This document shows, in pieces, positions 50,428-58,126 of a stretch of DNA of 64,000 nucleotides. A program made the position numbers and the translations under genes. The notes beneath the pieces were generated by a model. That model was given only the letters and a program-made list of their open reading frames with translations, searched no databases and was not told the origin of the DNA. The first letter of the stretch is position 1. Each line of letters opens with the position of its first letter. This DNA is from Bacteroidia bacterium (GTDB taxonomy: Bacteria; Bacteroidota; Bacteroidia; J057): positions 1,364,001 through 1,428,000 of the forward strand of contig JAWKNO010000001.1 of the NCBI GenBank assembly GCA_041391665.1, in the 5' to 3' direction.

Positions 50428-52824
50428 TCAAATCTCCCTGAGCAATTGCAGCAATGCATCTGCAGAAAGTTTTCCGCTCGTATCCGTTCCTTCCAGCAGG
50501 CTGTCGGCAAGGTCGCGTTTGTCATGGTGGAGTTGTAAGATTTTTTCTTCAATCGTGCCTTTGGTAACAAGCCGGTAAATGGTCACCGGTCGTTCCTGCC
50601 CGATACGATGCGCCCGGTCTGATGCCTGATCTTCCACTGCGGGGTTCCACCACGGATCGAGGTGGATGACGTAGTCAGCGGCAGTAAGATTTAACCCAAC
50701 GCCTCCTGCCTTGAGACTGATCAGAAACAAATCACCTTTTCCGGACTGGAAGGATTTAATTGCGATTTCACGCTGTTTCTGAGGGGTACTGCCATCGAGA
50801 TACTGGTATGGAATTCCCTGATCTTCAACCCATTCGCGGACAATATCGAGGTGGCCGACAAATTGACTGAAAACCAATGCTTTGTGATTATTCTCTCTAA
50901 GGTCATTGACAATTTCTCCAAATATGGCGAGTTTGGAACCTGCAACTTTACTGTTTTTGTCAACCAGCTTTGGATGGCAGCACAACCTTCGCAGCCGCAT
51001 GATTTCTGCCAGAATCTGGAGCTGTTTTTCGCCAGCTTTACCAGAAAGATTGCTGAGTTTTTCGACTGCATGAATGCGCATGGCTTCGTAAAGTGCAGCT
51101 TCTTCTTCAGAAAGCTCTACGGATAACGTAACTTCTGTTTTTTCCGGCAATTCATCCAACACTTGATTTTTGCGACGGCGTAGGATAAAGGGATGAATCA
51201 GCTTTTGGAGTTGCCGCCTGCGGTCGGTGTTTTGCAGTTTTTCTATGGGAATGGCGTACCGTTCATTAAAGTCCTTGAGTGAGCCCAACAGGCCCGGGTT
51301 AATGAAAGTAAACAGGTTCCACAATTCGCCGAGATGATTTTCGATCGGTGTGCCGGTGGTGATCATTTTAAAACCGGCCTGAATTTCCATGGCAGCTTTG
51401 GAGCGTTTTGCCTGGAAATTTTTGATTGACTGGGCTTCATCCAGAACTGCCACATTCCATTCGAATGTGCTCAGCTTTTCGATATCAGACTGGAGCAGTC
51501 CATAACTCGTGATAAGCAAGTCAAACGGCCCCAAATCGTGAAGCAGGTGTTCCCGGTCTTTGCCTGCATAAAGAATCGGGTTTAGGGTAGGGGCAAACTT
51601 ACGTGTTTCGGAGACCCAGTTTCGGGCGACTGTAGGCGGGGCTACGACGAGCGAGGGGCCAACATCAGCCCGGTAGAGCAGGAGGGCCAGCGCCTGAATG
51701 GTTTTCCCCAATCCCATATCATCGGCCAGACATGCCCCTACTTCCCACTGTGCCAATTGGGTAAGCCAATGGAAACCTTCTTCCTGATAAGGGCGCATAT
51801 CTGCCTCAAAGGTTGAGGGCACTTCAGCCCTGATGGCACGGGCATTTTTCAACTTTGTGAGTTTGTCCCGCCACGCTTTGTCGGTTTTAAAATCACCGGC
51901 AGCACTGGCTGCTTCTTCCCAGGCTGGTGCTGCAAGAGGGTGGATTCTCAGCGAATTTTTGTTTTCATCAGACCATGCCCGCATTTCATCCAGGCGTTTG
52001 CGAAATTCGCCGGTGAGTGCCAGAAACTCGCCTGAGGATAGCTGTACAAACCGCCCCGGCGATGATTCCAGTAATCGCATGACTTCGAGGAGGCTCATGA
52101 CTGCACCATTGTCCAGCTTTAATTGCCCGCTGGCTTCAAACCAGTCTTTTTCTTTTCTGATATTTATCGAAAGGCTGGAAAGTGCGGCTCTGGATGCGAT
52201 TTTCAGTTTTTGCCCTTCGGGCCATTCAATTACAATCTGGTCTGTAAGGGGTTCCAGATCCAACAAAATCTGGAGACAATCTTCCGGACTGTCAAATATC
52301 CATTCATGGCTGCCATCGTTGGACAGACTCATGAGCTCCGACGCCTGAATTAACGTCTGCTCACTTTTCTTTTCAGCCTTTAAATCGCGCACAGCCTGCA
52401 TCCGCTGTCCCTGGATTTCAGCCATTATATTTTCCCTCCCACTTCCCGGTCTGATAAATGGTGGATCGGATTTAAAGGGTTTGACAAAAGTTTCCAGGCG
52501 AAAACCTTCTCCCATGGGCACAATAAATAAATGAATCTGCGGGTCAGCGATAATTTTGGGAATGTCCAGGGCTTCGGTTTCCAATACAGACTGAATATTG
52601 ATAAGCCCTGCAAGTTTACCAGCTACTTCCTGAAGCAAATCTTTTCCGGTAGAAGGGATAACCATTTTTTTCCCGCCAATCTGCTCACTGATGCGGATAT
52701 GAGAATCGTTCACCTCATAATATTTATAACGAGAGGGAGTTTCTTTTCTAATAATAAAACCTGGTTCGCTTACTTCTACAGATAAAGCTACTTCAAAGCC
52801 GCCGTCCTTTCGTTTGTCAATCAC
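50428..52824 (-). CDS. SNF2-family ATPase, shorter form
   Basis: This 798-residue protein has the motor in its C-terminal half: ADDMGLGKT (about 364-372), VAVLDEAQSIKNF, GGVGLNLTAADYVIHLD and QASDRAHRIGQ. The N-terminal half is beta-rich with no SWIM finger. The start is a GTG whose last bases overlap the stop of the upstream small gene (GTGA), so the two are translated together. It is not a copy of the convergent SNF2 gene; similarity is confined to the motor. Confidence 0.92.
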   Translation of the reverse strand: MIDKRKDGGFEVALSVEVSEPGFIIRKETPSRYKYYEVNDSHIRISEQIGGKKMVIPSTGKDLLQEVAGKLAGLINIQSVLETEALDIPKIIADPQIHLFIVPMGEGFRLETFVKPFKSDPPFIRPGSGRENIMAEIQGQRMQAVRDLKAEKKSEQTLIQASELMSLSNDGSHEWIFDSPEDCLQILLDLEPLTDQIVIEWPEGQKLKIASRAALSSLSINIRKEKDWFEASGQLKLDNGAVMSLLEVMRLLESSPGRFVQLSSGEFLALTGEFRKRLDEMRAWSDENKNSLRIHPLAAPAWEEAASAAGDFKTDKAWRDKLTKLKNARAIRAEVPSTFEADMRPYQEEGFHWLTQLAQWEVGACLADDMGLGKTIQALALLLYRADVGPSLVVAPPTVARNWVSETRKFAPTLNPILYAGKDREHLLHDLGPFDLLITSYGLLQSDIEKLSTFEWNVAVLDEAQSIKNFQAKRSKAAMEIQAGFKMITTGTPIENHLGELWNLFTFINPGLLGSLKDFNERYAIPIEKLQNTDRRRQLQKLIHPFILRRRKNQVLDELPEKTEVTLSVELSEEEAALYEAMRIHAVEKLSNLSGKAGEKQLQILAEIMRLRRLCCHPKLVDKNSKVAGSKLAIFGEIVNDLRENNHKALVFSQFVGHLDIVREWVEDQGIPYQYLDGSTPQKQREIAIKSFQSGKGDLFLISLKAGGVGLNLTAADYVIHLDPWWNPAVEDQASDRAHRIGQERPVTIYRLVTKGTIEEKILQLHHDKRDLADSLLEGTDTSGKLSADALLQLLREI

Positions 52825-53159
52825 CCGGAGGAAGTGATTATCTGTTCAAACTCCTCGTGCCATGTTGTTTCTCTGGATGCCTGGCGCAAAACATGGAAGT
52901 AACTATCGTCAGTTAAAGTATAAAATTGGTATGGATTGGTCTTCTTTATGAGATCAGCGTTTAACAACAGCTTTATTTGATCTGCGAATTGTTTTAATGT
53001 GACATTTGCAGATTTCGGTGAATGGGTGCGAAAGATATCTAGTTTGTTGAAGATAGTCCCCTGTCCATTACCCCCTCCGTTAAAAAGGATGATGTAGAGT
53101 ATCCACTTTTGTGTTTCAGGCAGCTTTTTATAAATCTCTAAAAACTCAGCTTCTTTCAT
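52821..53159 (-). CDS. Small protein coupled to the SNF2 ATPase
   Basis: This 112-residue hypothetical protein has the early helix FLEIYKKLPETQKWILYIIL and the later SANVTLKQFADQIKLLLNAD with LIKKTNPYQFYTLT, which reads like a winged-helix fold. It overlaps the SNF2 GTG start by 4 bp, so it may be a partner or DNA-binding accessory. The family is not recognised. Confidence 0.65.
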   Translation of the reverse strand: MKEAEFLEIYKKLPETQKWILYIILFNGGGNGQGTIFNKLDIFRTHSPKSANVTLKQFADQIKLLLNADLIKKTNPYQFYTLTDDSYFHVLRQASRETTWHEEFEQIITSSG

Positions 53160-53192
53160 AGGGGTTTAATAACCTTCAATTATAGATATTTT

Positions 53193-53984
53193 TTATGAAA
53201 TACTTTGTTCAAGATACTCCGCCCACGTCTGCGAATGTTTGACAATGGCACTGGTCGTAAGCCCGCCTTCGGCTAGGTTTTTGCCGAGCTTGCCCGCAAG
53301 CGTAATGGGCACATTGATTATCCATCGCTTTTTATTATGGGCTTTAAGCCACTGTGCAGCCGCCTCTCCCATGGTTATTACCTCCGGCCCACCGATTTCA
53401 AGGGTGTCGTTGATTGGGCCATTTTCGTAAATATCCATCAGTTTATCCACGACAAAAATCAACCCCACCGGCTGATATTTGATGGCTTTGGGCATAAATG
53501 CTACAGGATATTTCAGGGCCTTCTTAATGGTTGTATTGAGAAAAGTATGAAACTGCGTAGACCGCAAAATGGTATAATCCACCCCGGCATCTTTTATTAC
53601 CTGCTCAGCGGCAATTTTGATTTTGTAATAACTGATCGGCAACTTATCGATGCCTACAATGGAGACATAAATTATGTGATTCACGCCTGACAATTTTCCT
53701 GCCTCCAGCATTTTGCGGGTTCCTTCTACATCGGTAGCCGGGTTAAACGGCCGGGTAGCAGACGCCAGGTGAAAAATGGTATCGATATTTTCAAGACATT
53801 CACTCAAACCTTCTCCGGTAGCCAGATCGAGTTTTTTCCAGTGTGTTTTCAGGATGTCATTTGCAGGCTGATTTCGGCTACCGATCACATAAGGGACATG
53901 GTTGTTTTCAAAAAAACTGACCAGTTCCCGCCCCAAAAGGCCTGTTCCTCCGGTTACCAGTACTTTTTTTGCTGAGTTACTCAT
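53193..53984 (-). CDS. NmrA-like NAD(P)-binding protein
   Basis: This 263-residue atypical SDR has the nucleotide loop VLVTGGTGLLGRELV at residues 9-23. The active-site YYKIK suggests a YxxxK remnant, and DYTILRSTQFH is the NmrA/TMR-type substrate strand. Such proteins bind NADP and may be quinone or flavonoid reductases or redox sensors. It is 15 bp after the next SDR gene and they form an operon. Confidence 0.85.
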   Translation of the reverse strand: MSNSAKKVLVTGGTGLLGRELVSFFENNHVPYVIGSRNQPANDILKTHWKKLDLATGEGLSECLENIDTIFHLASATRPFNPATDVEGTRKMLEAGKLSGVNHIIYVSIVGIDKLPISYYKIKIAAEQVIKDAGVDYTILRSTQFHTFLNTTIKKALKYPVAFMPKAIKYQPVGLIFVVDKLMDIYENGPINDTLEIGGPEVITMGEAAAQWLKAHNKKRWIINVPITLAGKLGKNLAEGGLTTSAIVKHSQTWAEYLEQSIS

Positions 53985-53999
53985 CAGATGTCAGATTTA

Positions 54000-54701
54000 T
54001 CACCAGGGAATTTCTCTTTTGTCCCGGAGAAATTTACCCGAAAGACTCAAGGGTGCTTCAGTTGCCAGCCATACGGGGGTTTCTGCTCCTTTTTCTACCG
54101 GACGATTTGCGCCACTGCCTCCCATATCGGTTTTTACCCAGCCGGGACAAACTGCATTTACCGCGATTCCCTTTCCCGAATAATACGAGGCTAGTTGAAG
54201 GGTAACCCCGCTAAGTGCGGTTTTGGATAAACAATATACCGGAGAAAAGGTGCTCGCGCCCTGTGAAATTGCCCCGCCTCCGCTGGAAATATTGATAATC
54301 CGGCTGCCTTTTTTGAGCAAAGGGTCAAATGTTCTGGTCACAAGCAGTGGCCCTACCGAATTGGTATGAATGGTCTGATAAATGATTTCCGTAGGAATGT
54401 GGATGATATCGTGTGATCCGTCCAGAAGCACAGCCGCATTGTTGACAATCACATCCAGATGACCGGTCTCTGATTCCACCTCATCCAATGCCCTTCGAAT
54501 ACTGGCTTCTTCGGTTACGTCCATCTCTACAAAAGTAGCGCGAATGCGTTCTCTGGAAAGCAACTCTATTGCCTGAAGGCCCCGCTCGCGACTTCTTGCA
54601 GTCAGAAAAACGGAAAACCCCAACTTCCCGAGCTGTCGGGCTATTTCAAAACCAATTCCCTTATTGGCACCCGTAATCAGGGCGGTCCTGTTTGTGTTCA
54701 T
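54000..54701 (-). CDS. Classical SDR oxidoreductase (carbonyl reductase-like)
   Basis: This 233-residue enzyme has TGANKGIGFEIA as the NADP loop, NNAAVLLDG (NNAG variant), the catalytic serine in NISSGGGAIS, and the Y-x3-K motif as YCLSK. CPGWVKTDMGG near the end is typical of carbonyl reductase-type SDRs. Its substrate is an unknown carbonyl compound. It follows the gamma-lyase gene with a 15-bp gap on the same strand. Confidence 0.9.
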   Translation of the reverse strand: MNTNRTALITGANKGIGFEIARQLGKLGFSVFLTARSRERGLQAIELLSRERIRATFVEMDVTEEASIRRALDEVESETGHLDVIVNNAAVLLDGSHDIIHIPTEIIYQTIHTNSVGPLLVTRTFDPLLKKGSRIINISSGGGAISQGASTFSPVYCLSKTALSGVTLQLASYYSGKGIAVNAVCPGWVKTDMGGSGANRPVEKGAETPVWLATEAPLSLSGKFLRDKREIPW

Positions 54702-54716
54702 GGTACCAATATAGGC

Positions 54717-55994
54717 TTATTTGGCCATCTGTTCAACCCCCACATTTACCTTCTCCAGCGCCCGCTCCAGATCAAAAATGATATCTGCTGCAAACTCAAC
54801 TCCTACGCTGAGTCTGACCATTTTCCCGGTAATGCCCATCTCCTCCCTGTGCTGGGGATCAATCCCCGCATGGGTCATGGTGGCGGGGTGTTCGGCCAGA
54901 CTTTCGGTGCTGCCGAGGCTGACTGCGAGTTTGATGAGGCGAAGTGCATTGAGGAAACAAAATGCGTTTTCCTCCCCACCTGCCACATCAAACGAAAGCA
55001 TGGCTCCCGGCGCTGTACACTGACGGGCGTAGATTTCATGTGCAGGCGTACCCGGCTGAAGAAGTCCGGGGTAATACACTTTCTCGATTTTGGGGTGGTT
55101 TTGGAGGAATAAAGCCACCTGCTGTGCATTGGCGGTCTGCTGATCCATCCGCACTTTGAGGGTTTCGAGGCTGCGCAGCAATAGCCAGCCGGTCCACGGG
55201 CCTGCCATATTGCCCAAAAATGTGCGTAATGTTTTGACACGGGTCATCAGGGTTTTATTGCCCAGCACGGCTCCGGCAATCACGTCGCTGTGCCCGCCTA
55301 TGTATTTGGTGGCCGAATATATGACCAGATCTGCTCCGTGCTGCAACGGATGCTGCCACAAAGGCCCCATATAGGTGTTGTCCACGGCAGTGAATACCGG
55401 CTTTTCAGCAGTAGAAAAATACCGCGCCACGGCTGCACACCCGCTGATATCGGTCAGGTCATTGGTAGGGTTGGCAGGCGTTTCAATATAGATAAGTGCC
55501 AGCCGGTCGGCCATCCCTGTGTCTTCAATCTGCTTTATCAGTTCCTCCGAAGAAATCCCGGGTCGAAAACCGATTGCGTGAATGCCCATTTTACTTAAAA
55601 AATGATGGATAAAATGATCGGTTCCTCCATACAGCGGATTGCTGTGTACAATCAGGTCGCCGGGTTTGAGAAATTCGAGCAGCACGGTCGTAATCGCTGA
55701 CATTCCGCTCTCAAAAACAGCACATTCTTCTGCCTGGTCCCAAAGGCAAAGGCGGTTTTCGAGAATCTCAAGGTCTGGATTGTTGATTCGGCTGTAAATT
55801 AACCCCATCTCTTCATTGGGCCTTTTCTCTCTGAGGCCATAGGCAACTTCGAAAAAGCCTTTTCCTTCCTCTGCGGTTTTAAATACAAAGGTAGAAGTCT
55901 GGAAAATGGGGCATTTGATCGCACCTTCGGAGAGTTCGGGTTTGTACCCATAACTCATCATCAGGCTTTCGGGGCGGAATTGGTGGTTTTGCAT
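54717..55994 (-). CDS. Cys/Met metabolism PLP enzyme (methionine gamma-lyase-like)
   Basis: This 425-residue PLP enzyme of the cystathionine gamma-synthase/methionine gamma-lyase family has YSRINNPDLEILE, ESGMSAITTVLLEF (PLP phosphate site), the aspartate in FTAVDNTYMGP, and the lysine in YSATKYIGGHSDVIAGA. The lyase, rather than synthase, function is suggested by an adjacent Lrp-type regulator, but both are possible. An almost perfect Lrp box is centred 77 bp upstream of its start, shared with the divergent regulator. Confidence 0.9.
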   Translation of the reverse strand: MQNHQFRPESLMMSYGYKPELSEGAIKCPIFQTSTFVFKTAEEGKGFFEVAYGLREKRPNEEMGLIYSRINNPDLEILENRLCLWDQAEECAVFESGMSAITTVLLEFLKPGDLIVHSNPLYGGTDHFIHHFLSKMGIHAIGFRPGISSEELIKQIEDTGMADRLALIYIETPANPTNDLTDISGCAAVARYFSTAEKPVFTAVDNTYMGPLWQHPLQHGADLVIYSATKYIGGHSDVIAGAVLGNKTLMTRVKTLRTFLGNMAGPWTGWLLLRSLETLKVRMDQQTANAQQVALFLQNHPKIEKVYYPGLLQPGTPAHEIYARQCTAPGAMLSFDVAGGEENAFCFLNALRLIKLAVSLGSTESLAEHPATMTHAGIDPQHREEMGITGKMVRLSVGVEFAADIIFDLERALEKVNVGVEQMAK

Positions 55995-56025
55995 AACTGA
56001 GGGTATTAATTCTCCTTCAAAAGTA

Positions 56026-56043
56026 AATATTATGGTTAATATT
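56026..56043. promoter_or_regulatory. AT-rich inverted repeat in the gamma-lyase/lrp interval
   Basis: AATATTATGGTTAATATT contains perfect 7-bp arms around TGGT. It lies between the gamma-lyase start and the Lrp box and may be a second regulator site or part of the -10 region. Confidence 0.4.
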
Positions 56044-56063
56044 TCTTAATTAATATCTATAAT

Positions 56064-56078
56064 CAGAATATTATTCTT
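56064..56078. promoter_or_regulatory. Lrp-type operator
   Basis: CAGAATATTATTCTT fits the E. coli Lrp consensus YAGHAWATTWTDCTR at 14 of 15 positions. It lies almost exactly midway between the divergent starts at 55994 and 56154. Confidence 0.75.
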
Positions 56079-56153
56079 TAATTCGCCACATCATAGAATA
56101 AATACATATTCAGACCCCTTCATTTCACCTTTTTCAGAAAATTATTCTGCCCT

Positions 56154-56615
56154 ATGACCGACCACATCGACAGATCTATCCTGCGTTTGCTCCAAAAAGA
56201 TGCAAAAATGACTACCAAAGAGCTCGCCTCACAGCTCAGCCTGACCGCCACTCCGGTATTTGAGAGAGTCAAAAGACTGGAAAAAGACGGCTATATCAAG
56301 GGCTACCGGGCCGTACTCGACCGGCACAAACTCAACCTTCCGCTGGTAGTATTTTGCAATGTGGAACTTGAAAAACACAGGGAAGAATTTCTCGCCCGGT
56401 TTGAGCAGGATGTACAGTCTCTCCCCGAAGTGGTGGAGTGTTATCATATCGCCGGGCATTATGATTACTTGCTCAAAGTTGTGGTCAAAGACATGGAAGT
56501 ATATCAGCATTTTGTCACCCGCAAGCTCGCCGCCCTCGAAAATATCGGCAAAGTTCAAAGTTCTTTTGTGATGACAGAAGTCAAAGACAGCGGATTGCTG
56601 CCTGTTGCGACATAA
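56154..56615 (+). CDS. Lrp/AsnC family transcriptional regulator
   Basis: This 153-residue amino-acid-responsive regulator has an N-terminal HTH (DRSILRLLQKDAKMTTKELA, SLTATPVFERVKRLEKDGYI) and a C-terminal RAM domain with the effector site YHIAGHYDYLLKVVVKD. It is divergent from the gamma-lyase-type gene, with a near-perfect Lrp box between them, so it probably regulates both. Its natural ligand is likely methionine, cysteine or a branched-chain amino acid, but this cannot be read off. Confidence 0.93.
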   Translation: MTDHIDRSILRLLQKDAKMTTKELASQLSLTATPVFERVKRLEKDGYIKGYRAVLDRHKLNLPLVVFCNVELEKHREEFLARFEQDVQSLPEVVECYHIAGHYDYLLKVVVKDMEVYQHFVTRKLAALENIGKVQSSFVMTEVKDSGLLPVAT

Positions 56616-56720
56616 CTACAATACGTTGCGACATAGGTGATACCTCATAGGAGCCGCACAGCCCCATCTTTGTATCGTTGGTTGTGCCAACAATCTTTTT
56701 CACCATAACCATTTAATCCT

Positions 56721-57173
56721 ATGAAAATGTCATCATTCATCCGAACCCTTTTCTCCCTTATTATGTTCTGGGGTATCCACACCGCAACCGCTCAGAATTT
56801 CCACGTATGGAATGAAGGCGCGGGTCTTAGCACCAGCCAGCCCTTAGGCGCAAAACTGGTAAATAAAACCTTTACACTTTCTTCCACCAAAAACGCAGTG
56901 CTAAACGGAGTAGTCGTAACTTTCAGTACCGACGCTTCTCAAAATATTGTCGCCAGCGTCAAAAATGCCTCGGGAGAAGTCCTCGCAACCAATAAAACCG
57001 TTTTCTTCCGCCAGGTACCGGGCGGTGGTACCGAAATTGCCTTTGACCTCGATACGCCTGGAGATGCCAGCCTCAATTTTATTGTCGCTTTATCCCGGGC
57101 AACAAAAGTAACCGGTAAAGCCACCATAAACGGGGAAGACACAGCAGTAGGTGTGCTTAGTACGCTTGCCTGA
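56721..57173 (+). CDS. Secreted hypothetical protein
   Basis: This 150-residue protein has a signal peptide (LFSLIMFWGIHTATAQ) and a mature beta-rich part with repeated KNA.L.G/VKNASGEVL segments. It has no recognised domain. A soluble periplasmic or surface protein is likely. Its last 17 bases overlap the convergent chloramphenicol-acetyltransferase remnant. Confidence 0.7.
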   Translation: MKMSSFIRTLFSLIMFWGIHTATAQNFHVWNEGAGLSTSQPLGAKLVNKTFTLSSTKNAVLNGVVVTFSTDASQNIVASVKNASGEVLATNKTVFFRQVPGGGTEIAFDLDTPGDASLNFIVALSRATKVTGKATINGEDTAVGVLSTLA

Positions 57174-57480
57174 CCACCAGCTTCAATTCCCAAAAATACT
57201 TCCCTACATGGATTCCATCCATGATGGCGTGATGAACTTCTAACCAAACGGGGATTTTCATTACGCCGTTTTCGTTATACACTTTGCCCAGCACGATTTT
57301 GGGAATGGTATCTGCCCTGCGAAACCGGCGTGCATGCTTAAAGGAGGTAAAAGCTATCCAGGGAATAATGGAAAAATGTATCAGGTCAAGCGATTCTTCT
57401 CTGTCTTCCAGTTTTTTCACGGCTTTCTGCGCAGCGATTTTTTCCTTCCCATCCGAGCGTACTCCTGTACATCGGAGGGC
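57157..57480 (-). pseudogene. Chloramphenicol acetyltransferase (CatA-like), C-terminal remnant
   Basis: The open frame gives FSIIPWIAFTSFKHA, DTIPKIVLGKVYNENG and the active-site motif HHAIMDG with VGKYF, the C-terminal half of type A chloramphenicol acetyltransferases. About 100 N-terminal residues are missing: the frame closes at a TGA just upstream, where the DinB gene ends. The only start available is the internal GTG at 57420. It reads as a truncated gene, so resistance is not expected from it. Confidence 0.82.
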
Positions 57481-57484
57481 TACA

Positions 57485-58048
57485 TTAGCGCTTCATGGCA
57501 TACGTCTCCTTAGCCTGATTGAGATGGCGCTTCTCATGAGTTGTGATAATATCAAATGCTCTTTCCAGCGAATAGACAATCACTTTGCTGGCGGGAGAAT
57601 GAATGACTTTCCTCGCATCAATCAGATCGCCACAGCTTTCCATCCAGTCCGCAAGTGCTTTCTGGTGGGCTTCAAACCGTGAGAGAATATCTCCTTCGAT
57701 CTGGCTTTGCGAAGGTTCCCAGATCGGGAAGGTTTTCATCTTCTTTTTCCTTTCCGGCTCGACAGACTTGAGAATAAAGTTTCCGAAAAAATTGACAAGA
57801 AAAGGAAACCTTGCGTGAAAGGGCGGCTGATAGGTACCCTTCCTGATTCCTTCCACAATCGGAAGGTAGGTCTGGTTGATGGTAATCAGGTGATCCATAT
57901 TTTGCGCCACACTCCATACGCCGGCATTGGGCTGCCAGTTGAGTTCCTCCGGCGTAAGGTTAGCAAAAGCCTCCTGAAATGCACGGGTGGTTTCCTGAAT
58001 TCCTTTTTTCCAGGACTGGATTTTATTACTTGTGGAGGGCAGTGGCAT
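57485..58048 (-). CDS. DinB-family protein
   Basis: This 187-residue four-helix-bundle protein of the DinB_2 type has WSVAQNMDHLITINQTYLP, with the first metal-binding histidine, and DIITTHEKRHLNQAKE, with the other two. It probably binds a divalent metal; some relatives are thiol transferases. The ATG at 58048 is preferred to a TTG 12 codons upstream. Confidence 0.88.
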   Translation of the reverse strand: MPLPSTSNKIQSWKKGIQETTRAFQEAFANLTPEELNWQPNAGVWSVAQNMDHLITINQTYLPIVEGIRKGTYQPPFHARFPFLVNFFGNFILKSVEPERKKKMKTFPIWEPSQSQIEGDILSRFEAHQKALADWMESCGDLIDARKVIHSPASKVIVYSLERAFDIITTHEKRHLNQAKETYAMKR

Positions 58049-58126
58049 AGGTATTTTTGCGATAAATGTAGCGGAATCGGGCAAAAATTCAAACTCTGTC
58101 GCCGGGGATTATTGCTAACAAATAGC

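Noticed and set aside
56605..56636. Direct repeat GTTGCGACATA at the end of the Lrp gene
   Set aside because: Two 11-bp copies only, one inside the coding end; too short to assign a role.
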